Notes under the pieces: generated by a model
The model's input: the letters and a program-made list of their open reading frames with translations, nothing else
What the model was told of the DNA's origin: nothing
The model's database searches: none
Part shown: positions 25,268 through 32,560 of the stretch, piece by piece
Layout: the number at the start of each line of letters is the position of its first letter
Numbering within the stretch: position 1 is the stretch's first letter
Translations under genes and position numbers: made by a program
Source of the DNA: an uncultured Myxococcales bacterium
GTDB taxonomy: Bacteria; Myxococcota_A; Polyangia; Polyangiales; Polyangiaceae
Assembly (NCBI GenBank): GCA_937872925.1
Contig: CALMUT010000218.1
Span: 1 to 48,090, forward strand
Direction: 5' to 3'
DNA length: 48,090 nt

Positions 25268-26635
25268 CTAGTAGCGCCGGCCTTCGGGTGCGTTCCGTAG
25301 CGGCGGTTCATCGCCGCGTACCTCGGCGACAGGAACCTCCGCTTCAATCTGTCGATGCAGGCGGAGCATGCGCTCCTTTGTTTCCTGGTCCGTCGCGGCC
25401 AAGTTCTTCTTCTCGTGTGGATCTTTGGCAACGTTGAACAGCAAGAAGCGCTTGTCGTCGCCAGCCACGAGCAGCTTGTCGTCGCCGTCGATGATGGCGC
25501 GTCGGCGGTCTTGTAGATTGTCCCGTGGCAAGTCCACCACCACGGGCCTTGCGGGGGCGTCCGTGCCCAATAGCTCCGGAACCAGGCTTCTGCCCCGCAC
25601 GCCGGAAGGCGCGTCCCGGCCCATCAAATCCAGGATGGTTCGGCACATGTCGATGTGGCCGCGAGGCGTTGCGATGCGCCGGGGCTGCACGCCGGGAAAC
25701 CAGAACATCCAGGGCACACGCACGAGTTCTTCCCAGACTTCGTAGCCGTGCTTGAGGTGGCCGTGTTCGCCGAAGGATTCCCCATGGTCCGCGGAAATGA
25801 TGATGGCTGTGTGTTTCCCGAAGGGTTGCTTCTGGATCCAACTGACTAGGCGTTCGACGTGCTCGTCGGTGTAGTGCAGTTCCTGGTCGTAGTAGTCGCG
25901 GGGTTGCGTGCCCCATACGGGACGGTCCTCGTGGTGCAAATATGGAGCGTGCGGGTCCATATAGTGCACGTAGGCGAAGAAGCGTTTGCCGTCAGATTGG
26001 TCGGCGTACTTCGGACTACGAAGCAAACGCATGGTGGCATCCGTAATGCGTTCCGAGGTGACGTTGTCCGTGCTCTTGTTGTTCAGCACAGTATTCGGCA
26101 GGGTGTGCGCCTGGGTGAAGCCCTGTGTCACTCCCGTCGCCGGGAAAAAGTACGCGTGGGAGAAGACTCCGAGGCTGGGCATGTTGTCGCCCAGCATTTC
26201 TGGCAGGGAGAGGTTCTCCGGGAACCAGTAGGTGAAAAAGTAGCCGCCGCGCCGCATTTCGCTCGGGTACTTTCCGCTTAGCATCGGCAGCACGCTCTTG
26301 GAGGTAGAGCTGGAGAGGGCGTAGCCGCGCAAGTAGCTCACTGTCTCGCCTTCGAAGCGCGTCAAAAACGGAGCGATGGGCCGCTTGTAGCCGTTCCAAG
26401 GCATGTCCCAGCGCATGCTGTCGATCAAGATCAGCACGACGTTCAGCGCTGGCAGCTTACGAACAGCCGCAGGGGCCTTCGGCGCGGCGCTGGCACTCGG
26501 CGCCGCGGTTTCCTTTTTTTGGACTGGCGCAGCGGCTGCTGACGCTGAAGGGCTCGCGCTTTTCTTGGCCGTCGCGCTCGGGCTGTCGCAGCTGCAGACG
26601 CATGCGCCCGCGAGGAGCAGCGCGGCACTGCGCAT
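25268..26635 (-). CDS. Alkaline-phosphatase-superfamily lipoprotein, Thr nucleophile (second copy)
   Basis: 455 residues from the ATG at 26635, whose TG overlaps the upstream stop; a GTG at 26638 is in frame one codon earlier. Lipobox-like C-V-C-S-C, then a linker to about residue 60. The metal-binding D72 is in L-I-D-S-M-R. In sulfatases the nucleophile is in C-x-P-x-R eleven residues before the Y-P of T-G-x-Y-P; here that place reads T-S-K-S-V (Thr111), so it cannot carry formylglycine. I-S-A-D-H-G-E-S-F-G-E-H-G-H supplies the other metal ligands. Inference: a phosphoglycerol/phosphoethanolamine transferase- or phosphodiesterase-type enzyme on the envelope surface, not a classical sulfatase. 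Paralogue of the neighbour at 26635-28008. Confidence 0.85.
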   Translation of the reverse strand: MRSAALLLAGACVCSCDSPSATAKKSASPSASAAAAPVQKKETAAPSASAAPKAPAAVRKLPALNVVLILIDSMRWDMPWNGYKRPIAPFLTRFEGETVSYLRGYALSSSTSKSVLPMLSGKYPSEMRRGGYFFTYWFPENLSLPEMLGDNMPSLGVFSHAYFFPATGVTQGFTQAHTLPNTVLNNKSTDNVTSERITDATMRLLRSPKYADQSDGKRFFAYVHYMDPHAPYLHHEDRPVWGTQPRDYYDQELHYTDEHVERLVSWIQKQPFGKHTAIIISADHGESFGEHGHLKHGYEVWEELVRVPWMFWFPGVQPRRIATPRGHIDMCRTILDLMGRDAPSGVRGRSLVPELLGTDAPARPVVVDLPRDNLQDRRRAIIDGDDKLLVAGDDKRFLLFNVAKDPHEKKNLAATDQETKERMLRLHRQIEAEVPVAEVRGDEPPLRNAPEGRRY

Positions 26636-28008
26636 CACCAGCGCCGGCCTGGAGGCGCACCCTTGAGGGGAGGTCCTCCCGTTACTTCCGTGTTTGGGAT
26701 CTTGGCGGATTCTTCGGCGTAGATCTTCTTGAGCGCCTCGAGCTTGGCCGGTTCCTCTTTCGCGAGGTCCGTTTCTTCCCAGGGATCTTTGGCCAGGTCG
26801 AAGATCATGAAGCTCTTGTCATCGCCAAATCCGACGATCTTCCAGTCGTCCGCAATGACAGCTCGGCGGCGGTCCATCAAATCTGCGCGGGGCAAGTCGA
26901 CCACGACGCGCTTTTCTTTTGGCTCGATCTCGCCGAACAGCTCGGGCAGCAAGCTGTCGCCGCGGAATGCGGGCTTCGCCTCTAGGCCCATCAGATCCGC
27001 CATGGTCGGCGCGAGATCGATATGCCCCCGGCGCACGTTTTCGATCGTGCGGGGTGGCAAGCCGGGCACGCAGAACACCAGCGGCACCTTGACCAAGCTC
27101 TCCCATAGCTCGTAGGCGTGGCGCAGGTGGCCGCGTTCACCGAAACCCTCGCCGTGGTCCGCGGTGATCACGACGGCGGTGTGGTCCCAAAAGGGTTTCT
27201 TCCGCGCGAACTCGAGCAAGTCGTGCACCTGCGCGTCGGTGTAGTGCATCTCGGTATCGTAGATGTCGCGGGCCTTGTTGCCGAAGTCCGGGTGACCCTT
27301 GTGCTTCACATAGGTGTGGTGCGGATCCATGTAGTGGAAATACGCAAAGAAGCGCTTGTCCGTGCCCAGCTTGGGCTCGTCCAACATTTCCTTGGCGAGC
27401 TTGGTGAGTTTTTCGCCGGTAACGGAGGTGACGGCCTTCAGGTCGACGCCTCCCTCGATCAAGCGGTACTCGTCGAAGCCTTGATTATTGCCCAGTGCCG
27501 GCAAGAAGTAGCCGTGCGCCTGGCCCGAGAGTGTGCGCAGCCCCGCCTTTTGTGCGCGCTCGCTGATGAACAGGTTGTCGGCGTCGGGGTAGCGCGTGAA
27601 GAAGTACCCGTCGCGTTTCATGGCGCTGGGGTACTCGCCAACCAGGGCGGGCACGACGCTCTTGGCGGTGTAGCTCGAAAACGAGTAGCCCTTTGTGTAC
27701 GCGATGCAGCTTTTCCCGATGTACTGCGTGAGATGCGGCGCGATGTCGCGCTCGTATCCCGCCCAGGGCATGTCTGCGCGCATGCTGTCGATCATGATCA
27801 GCAGCACGTTGTAGGGGCGGGCAGGTTTCGGTCGCAGTGGGGTCGGGGTCGCGGCGCTTTGTGAGGAGCTGGGCAGCGTTGCCGGCGCCGCGCTTGCGCT
27901 CTGGGGGGCGCCTTGGGGCGTGGCGCTCTTGTCGCATGCGGCTCCCAGGCAAACGATGCAGCCGAACACAGCGCCGCGGGGCAGGTATTGTGTCTTGGAC
28001 GGTTTCAT
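26635..28008 (-). CDS. Alkaline-phosphatase-superfamily lipoprotein, Thr nucleophile (first copy)
   Basis: 457 residues from the ATG at 28008, overlapping the SGNH gene stop by four bases. Lipobox C-L-G-A-A-C (Cys25), then an Ala/Ser/Pro linker. Metal Asp74 in M-I-D-S-M-R-A-D-M; nucleophile position Thr114 in S-Y-T-A-K-S-V-V-P-A-L-V-G-E-Y-P; T-A-D-H-G-E-G-F-G-E-R-G-H for the second metal site; R-G-H-I-D-L-A-P-T and P-R-A-D-L-M-D-R-R-R-A-V-I are shared with the paralogue downstream. As in that copy, the formylglycine Cys/Ser is replaced by Thr, so transferase or phosphatase chemistry is more likely than sulfate ester hydrolysis. It forms an operon of three lipoprotein genes with the SGNH gene upstream. 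Confidence 0.87.
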   Translation of the reverse strand: MKPSKTQYLPRGAVFGCIVCLGAACDKSATPQGAPQSASAAPATLPSSSQSAATPTPLRPKPARPYNVLLIMIDSMRADMPWAGYERDIAPHLTQYIGKSCIAYTKGYSFSSYTAKSVVPALVGEYPSAMKRDGYFFTRYPDADNLFISERAQKAGLRTLSGQAHGYFLPALGNNQGFDEYRLIEGGVDLKAVTSVTGEKLTKLAKEMLDEPKLGTDKRFFAYFHYMDPHHTYVKHKGHPDFGNKARDIYDTEMHYTDAQVHDLLEFARKKPFWDHTAVVITADHGEGFGERGHLRHAYELWESLVKVPLVFCVPGLPPRTIENVRRGHIDLAPTMADLMGLEAKPAFRGDSLLPELFGEIEPKEKRVVVDLPRADLMDRRRAVIADDWKIVGFGDDKSFMIFDLAKDPWEETDLAKEEPAKLEALKKIYAEESAKIPNTEVTGGPPLKGAPPGRRW

Positions 28009-28757
28009 GGCTTCGGTGCGTTGCCGGTGGGGACCGCAGACTCGCCCCCCAGTTCTTTCCATGTGGCGCTGGCCCAACGGTAACCGCCCGTCCAGTCTGG
28101 ATGTCGGCCGTCCGCCATACGGGGGAGGTTGAGTCGCGTCGAGTCAAGGTAGCGACAGTGCCCCAGGTTCTTCTTCAGTACCTGGATGAAGCCGAGATCC
28201 TTCTTCCATGCCGGCGGACCCAACCACAGGCAAGGGCGTCCCCGGGTGTCCGTCACGATTTGACGAATCGACGCGGCGCGCCGCTCTGGAGTTGGGTCGA
28301 AGAGCTCGTTGGACCCCAGGCTGATCAGAATGACCTGGGGATCGAATTTGTACATGGCCTTCTGCAGCAGGCGTTTCTCGCCTCCCCATTCCAACGTGCT
28401 CGATGAAGTGACGCTGTTAATGGAATAGGTATCGCCCCGGGCCTGGAGGATGGGTCGCAGGTAGTTGCCGACCAGCGGCACCATGGAGTCACCGACATGA
28501 AGGATGCGCTGGGCTTTTGCAGCGGCAACGCTGCCGCCGTCTAGGTCGAGCAGCAGCGGGCCGTCCGACGAGGGACTCGCTGTCTTGGCAGGCGGGGGGT
28601 CGCCGTCGCCCTTTTCGGCCGGACGGATCGTCGGCCCGGGCGCGTCCGCGCTGGCCTTGTCGAGGTCGGATGACGGACTTTGAGCCCTGGGCGTCGCCTG
28701 GCTTTCCTCGCAGCCAGCGCACGCGACGGCCACAGGCAGCAGCCACTGTGCGAGCAT
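28005..28757 (-). CDS. SGNH/GDSL-type hydrolase lipoprotein
   Basis: 250 residues from the ATG at 28757. Lipobox V-A-C-A-G-C (Cys16), then a linker to about residue 80. SGNH blocks: V-G-D-S-M (Ser91, block I), an Asn in S-L-G-S-N-E-L (Asn150, block III) and D-G-R-H-P-D-W-T (block V region, with Asp and His, although the usual D-x-x-H spacing is altered to H-P-D). Family function: esterase or acetyl-transfer on polysaccharides or lipids. The operon with two Thr-type alkaline-phosphatase-fold lipoproteins suggests joint modification of a surface glycan or lipid. It is divergent from selA with a 133-base gap. Confidence 0.85.
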   Translation of the reverse strand: MLAQWLLPVAVACAGCEESQATPRAQSPSSDLDKASADAPGPTIRPAEKGDGDPPPAKTASPSSDGPLLLDLDGGSVAAAKAQRILHVGDSMVPLVGNYLRPILQARGDTYSINSVTSSSTLEWGGEKRLLQKAMYKFDPQVILISLGSNELFDPTPERRAASIRQIVTDTRGRPCLWLGPPAWKKDLGFIQVLKKNLGHCRYLDSTRLNLPRMADGRHPDWTGGYRWASATWKELGGESAVPTGNAPKP

Positions 28758-28890
28758 TCGTGGTGTCGGCACTAGGGCCGAATCATCGTCGAACGCTGGC
28801 CACAATCAAGAAAAGAACGTTGCCAGCCCGGTGCGGCGTGGGCTGGCGCCGCGGTCGCGCTGGGGCCGATGGGCTGCTAAAAGGCGTTCG

Positions 28891-30261
28891 GTGACTCTGC
28901 GCGCACTGCCCAAGGTCGATAAGGTGGCGCTGGATCCACGCCTCGCCAGCCTGTGTGAGCGACTGGGCGCGCGGGTGGTCACCGCCGTCGCGCGCAGCGT
29001 GATCGCGGACGCCCGAGAGCAGGTGAAAGCCGGTAGCACCGCTCCGAGCCTGGCGGATGTTGTCGAAGAGACCCGCGAGCGTGCTGAAAAGCGCCTCTCT
29101 CAAGAAGTGGTTCCGGTCATCAACGCCACGGGGGTTCTCCTGCATACGAACCTGGGCCGGGCCCCACTGAGCGCAGACAGCTTGCAGCGCATCGTCGACG
29201 TGGCTGGGCAGTATTCGACGCTGGAGATCGATCCGGAGCTTGGGGTGCGGACTCGTCGCGCGCTTGGCGTGGAGTCGCGACTCGCCCGACTCGCAGGCGC
29301 GGAAGACGCGTTGATCGTGAACAACAACGCCGCCGCAGTCTTGCTCTGCCTCAGCGGTCTGGCTGCTGGCCGCGAAGTCATCGTTTCGCGCGGGGAGCTT
29401 GTGGAAATCGGTGGCGGCTTTCGCATTCCCGAGGTGCTGGCGCGTTCTGGGGCGCGCTTGGTCGAGGTGGGGACCACGAACCGCACGCGCGCCGCCGACT
29501 ACGAAGCCGCAATCTCGGACGCTACGGCTGCGCTACTGCGAGTGCATCCGAGCAATTTCTCGATCAGCGGATTTGCGGAGCGTCCTAAGTTAGGAGAGCT
29601 GTGCCGCCTGGCGCGCAGCAAACAAGTGCCATTGATCAAAGATCTCGGCGGCGGCCTGTTGGTAGAATTGCCCGCGGGCATTTCCGCCGCGGACCGGGCG
29701 CGAGAACCGACGGTGCAATCCTGCGTGCATTCCGGCGCGGACTTGACGTGTTTCAGCCTGGACAAGCTCTTCGGTGGTCCCCAGGCCGGCGCCATCGTTG
29801 GCACGTCGGCGCTGGTCCAGCGCTTGCGGCAAGACCCCCTGGCGCGGGCGCTGCGCATCGACAAGGTCGTCATCGCTGCGCTTGAGCCGATGCTGCGGGC
29901 GTACGAGCGCGGCGACTTGAACGCCATCAGGCTACAGCGCATGTTGCACGCGCCCGTTGCCGAGCTGCGCCTGCGCGTCCAGGGCTGGCATGCGGCGATC
30001 AGCACGCTGCACCCCGTGGCCGCTGTCGTCGACTCTGCCGCCGCCATCGGTGGTGGAACCCTCGCGGACGCCACCGTGCCGTCTGTGGCGCTCGCACTCT
30101 GCCCCGACGACCCGGACGCGCTGTCCAAGCGCTTGCGACTGGCCCAACCCGCGGTTTTCGCGCGAATCGACCAAGGGCGCGTGCTCTTGGACGCCCGCAC
30201 CGTCTTGCCGGAACAAGACGCAACGTTGGGCGCGGTGCTGCAGAAATGCCTGGCGCCCTGA
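28891..30261 (+). CDS. selA: L-seryl-tRNA(Sec) selenium transferase
   Basis: 456 residues from a GTG at 28891 (E. coli SelA is 463). It converts Ser-tRNA(Sec) to Sec-tRNA(Sec) using selenophosphate and PLP. An N-terminal tRNA-binding region (1-70) precedes the fold-type-I core with P-V-I-N-A-T-G-V-L-L-H-T-N-L-G-R-A, N-N-N-A-A-A-V-L-L, R-G-E-L-V-E-I-G-G-G-F-R-I-P, V-G-T-T-N-R-T and the PLP lysine Lys292 in F-S-L-D-K-L-F-G-G-P-Q-A-G (E. coli Lys295). All signature elements are intact. It stands alone on this strand: selB and the Sec tRNA are 8-14 kb away and selD is not in the window. The intact gene supports the reading of UGA as Sec at 2466. Confidence 0.96.
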   Translation: MTLRALPKVDKVALDPRLASLCERLGARVVTAVARSVIADAREQVKAGSTAPSLADVVEETRERAEKRLSQEVVPVINATGVLLHTNLGRAPLSADSLQRIVDVAGQYSTLEIDPELGVRTRRALGVESRLARLAGAEDALIVNNNAAAVLLCLSGLAAGREVIVSRGELVEIGGGFRIPEVLARSGARLVEVGTTNRTRAADYEAAISDATAALLRVHPSNFSISGFAERPKLGELCRLARSKQVPLIKDLGGGLLVELPAGISAADRAREPTVQSCVHSGADLTCFSLDKLFGGPQAGAIVGTSALVQRLRQDPLARALRIDKVVIAALEPMLRAYERGDLNAIRLQRMLHAPVAELRLRVQGWHAAISTLHPVAAVVDSAAAIGGGTLADATVPSVALALCPDDPDALSKRLRLAQPAVFARIDQGRVLLDARTVLPEQDATLGAVLQKCLAP

Positions 30262-30269
30262 GGGGCGCC
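30252..30269 (+). terminator. Hairpin spanning the selA stop codon
   Basis: GGCGCCC (30252-30258) and GGGCGCC (30263-30269) form a perfect seven-base-pair stem with a four-base loop (TGAG) that contains most of the selA stop codon. No T-run follows, so it is not a textbook intrinsic terminator; it could end transcription weakly or protect the mRNA end. Confidence 0.35.
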
Positions 30270-30361
30270 CTCGCGGAGAGGCGACTCAGCATGGGCGGCA
30301 CCTACATTGCGGCACATTCTCATCACTCGCCGCCAGTACAGCGTCAGTGTACACTCAAGTC

Positions 30362-32461
30362 GTGGCTCACTTACTACGCTTAGTCCTGGTTAGCTTTGGG
30401 GTCGCTGCATTGGCTGCCGCGTGTGGCCTGGACGCGGAGGGAGGTGGCAGCGTTGACCCGGATGGCGGCAGCGGGGCGGCCGCTGGAACCGGCGGCACTG
30501 GAGTCGGGGGCAACGAGTGCTTCATTGATTCCAAAGCGTGCCCTGACGACAAGGGCAAGTTGGTCTGCACACCGACCAATGATCCGGCAAAGGGCTGCAA
30601 CACCGCAAGCTGTTCACCCTGCGCGCTTCCCAACGCGACGGCGCGGTGCGGCGCCAATGGTTGTGAAATCGATGTTTGCGACGGAGGCTTCGAAGACTGC
30701 GACGGCAAGCCCGAGACGGGCTGCGAGGTGAACCTGCAGTTCGATCCCACCAACTGCGGCGTGTGCCAGAACAATTGCATCACTACAAAAGGCCCCAACT
30801 ACATCTGTGAGAACGGCCAGTGCGCCGTGACGGATTGTGTGCCGCCGACCACCGCCAACTGCGACGGCGACAAGACGAACGGTTGCGAGGTCGACACCCT
30901 CACCGATGTGGACAACTGCGGCTTCTGCACGAACAAATGCGATCTGAATCACGCCGTCGCCAAGTGCCAGGGCATGCAACAAGGTGCTGTGCAAGTCGGC
31001 GAGTGCGCGATCGACAAATGCAACGGCAGCTGGGAGGACTGCGACAAGATCGCCGGCAACGGCTGCGAGATAGATACCGGAGTCAACACCGACCATTGCG
31101 GTGGCTGCGGCAAAAAGTGTAATGCGAACCACGGCGCTCCGGGCTGCCTGCTCGGCAACTGCCTCATCGCGTGCCACCCAAATTGGGGTAACTGCAACAT
31201 TACGACGACTGACGGCTGCGAGACCGATCTTCTCAATGACGCCAATCATTGCGGGACCTGCGGCAAGAAATGCTCGCCCCAGAACGTGACGGCTCCGAAA
31301 TGCACCGCCGGCGGCTGCGACTACGTGGCCTGTTCGCCCGGGTTTGGCGACTGCGACGGCAACCGAGCCAATGGTTGCGAAACCAACACCAACCAGAACA
31401 CCAACCACTGCGGCACATGCAACAATAAGTGCACTGCCGCATCGGGCGGCACGGCCGTCTGCAACGGCGGCTCTTGCGGGACCAACTGCTCTGGCTCCAC
31501 ACCGACGCTGTGCGCACCGCCCGGGGTCTGTGCGAACACGACGAATGACGTCAACCACTGCGGCTCATGCGGCAACCAGTGCACCACCTCGAAGGCAAAT
31601 GCTTTTGCCAGTTGTGCCGGCTCTAGCTGCGGGTTCACGTGCAACGGTGGCTACACCAAGTGCAGCAACAACTGCGTCGACACCGATACGGACGTAAACA
31701 ACTGCAAGACGTGCGGCAATAACTGTCCACCCCCGGCGGGCGGCAACGGCGTCGCCACTTGCAGCGGTGGGACTTGCGGCATCAGCTGCAACTCTGGTTT
31801 CACGAAGTGCGGCAATCAGTGCAAGAACCTGAACACCGACACGTCGAACTGCGGCAACTGCGGCACCGTGTGCACGCCTCCCGCGAACGGCGTTGCCACT
31901 TGCAACGGCACCTGTGGCTTCACCTGCAACAACCCGTACACCAAGTGCGGCGCGCAGTGCGTGAACACCACGAACGACCCGCTGAACTGCAATACCTGTG
32001 GCAACGCATGTGGCGCCAATCGCATCTGTCAAACCAGTGCCTGCGTGTGCGCGCCCGCGTTTCCAACGCTTTGCGGCACGGCATGCGTGAACACGACGGC
32101 CAACAACGCGCACTGTGGCGGCTGTGACAGTCCGTGCACTGCCGGCCAGCAGTGCCAATCGAGCACTTGCGTCTGCACCGGCCCCGGCATGATGAATTGC
32201 AGTGGGACTTGCTACAACACCACCTCGGACGATGAGCATTGCGGGAACTGCACGACCGATTGCACGGCGACCGGTCGCGTGTGTAACTCCAGCGCGTGCG
32301 TCTGCGCGGGAGGCGCCAACATGCAGTTCTGCGCGGGGCAGTGCCGCGACACGAACACCGACGATAACTATTGCGGCAACTGCACTACGAAGTGCAATGG
32401 AAGCCAGAACTGCGTGGGCGGCTCGTGCGTGCCCAAAACCGCCGACGCGGGCGGCGACTGA
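30362..32461 (+). CDS. Large Cys-rich repeat lipoprotein
   Basis: 699 residues from a GTG at 30362 (another in-frame GTG lies at 30347). Leader with lipobox-like A-L-A-A-A-C, then a Gly-rich linker (D-G-G-S-G-A-A-A-G-T-G-G-T-G). The rest is a tandem array of Cys-rich modules of about 30-45 residues, each with the core N-C-G-x-C-x-x-x-C preceded by an acidic/Asn stretch (for example D-V-N-N-C-K-T-C-G-N-N-C). The early modules contain E-D-C-D-x-x-x-x-x-G-C-E. Such Cys-rich surface lipoproteins are common in Myxococcota; the function is unknown. They probably fold into disulfide-locked rods outside the cell. A 10-base palindrome, AGTGTACACT (30346-30355), lies just upstream of the chosen start. 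Close neighbour of selA, same strand, 100-base gap. Confidence 0.85.
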   Translation: MAHLLRLVLVSFGVAALAAACGLDAEGGGSVDPDGGSGAAAGTGGTGVGGNECFIDSKACPDDKGKLVCTPTNDPAKGCNTASCSPCALPNATARCGANGCEIDVCDGGFEDCDGKPETGCEVNLQFDPTNCGVCQNNCITTKGPNYICENGQCAVTDCVPPTTANCDGDKTNGCEVDTLTDVDNCGFCTNKCDLNHAVAKCQGMQQGAVQVGECAIDKCNGSWEDCDKIAGNGCEIDTGVNTDHCGGCGKKCNANHGAPGCLLGNCLIACHPNWGNCNITTTDGCETDLLNDANHCGTCGKKCSPQNVTAPKCTAGGCDYVACSPGFGDCDGNRANGCETNTNQNTNHCGTCNNKCTAASGGTAVCNGGSCGTNCSGSTPTLCAPPGVCANTTNDVNHCGSCGNQCTTSKANAFASCAGSSCGFTCNGGYTKCSNNCVDTDTDVNNCKTCGNNCPPPAGGNGVATCSGGTCGISCNSGFTKCGNQCKNLNTDTSNCGNCGTVCTPPANGVATCNGTCGFTCNNPYTKCGAQCVNTTNDPLNCNTCGNACGANRICQTSACVCAPAFPTLCGTACVNTTANNAHCGGCDSPCTAGQQCQSSTCVCTGPGMMNCSGTCYNTTSDDEHCGNCTTDCTATGRVCNSSACVCAGGANMQFCAGQCRDTNTDDNYCGNCTTKCNGSQNCVGGSCVPKTADAGGD

Positions 32462-32471
32462 GGGCCGCAGT

Positions 32472-32495
32472 GGGGGCGCACCCGGGCGCACCCCC
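32472..32495. terminator. GC-rich hairpin between convergent genes
   Basis: GGGGGCGC (32472-32479) can pair with GCGC-A-CCCCC (32486-32495) with a small bulge, leaving a short loop. It lies eleven bases after the Cys-rich lipoprotein stop and before the convergent E1 gene, the expected place for a bidirectional terminator. No flanking T-run. Confidence 0.35.
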
Positions 32496-32560
32496 GTGGG
32501 AAGCGTGCTGCAGCGCGACCCCGCGTCGCGACCCAAACAAGAGAACGAACGTCGCGACCC

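Noticed and set aside
30614..31558. Long minus-strand frame opposite the Cys-rich lipoprotein
   Set aside because: Shadow of the repeat; composition is Ala/Val/Arg-rich without domains, and the plus strand has a clear modular protein with a lipoprotein leader.
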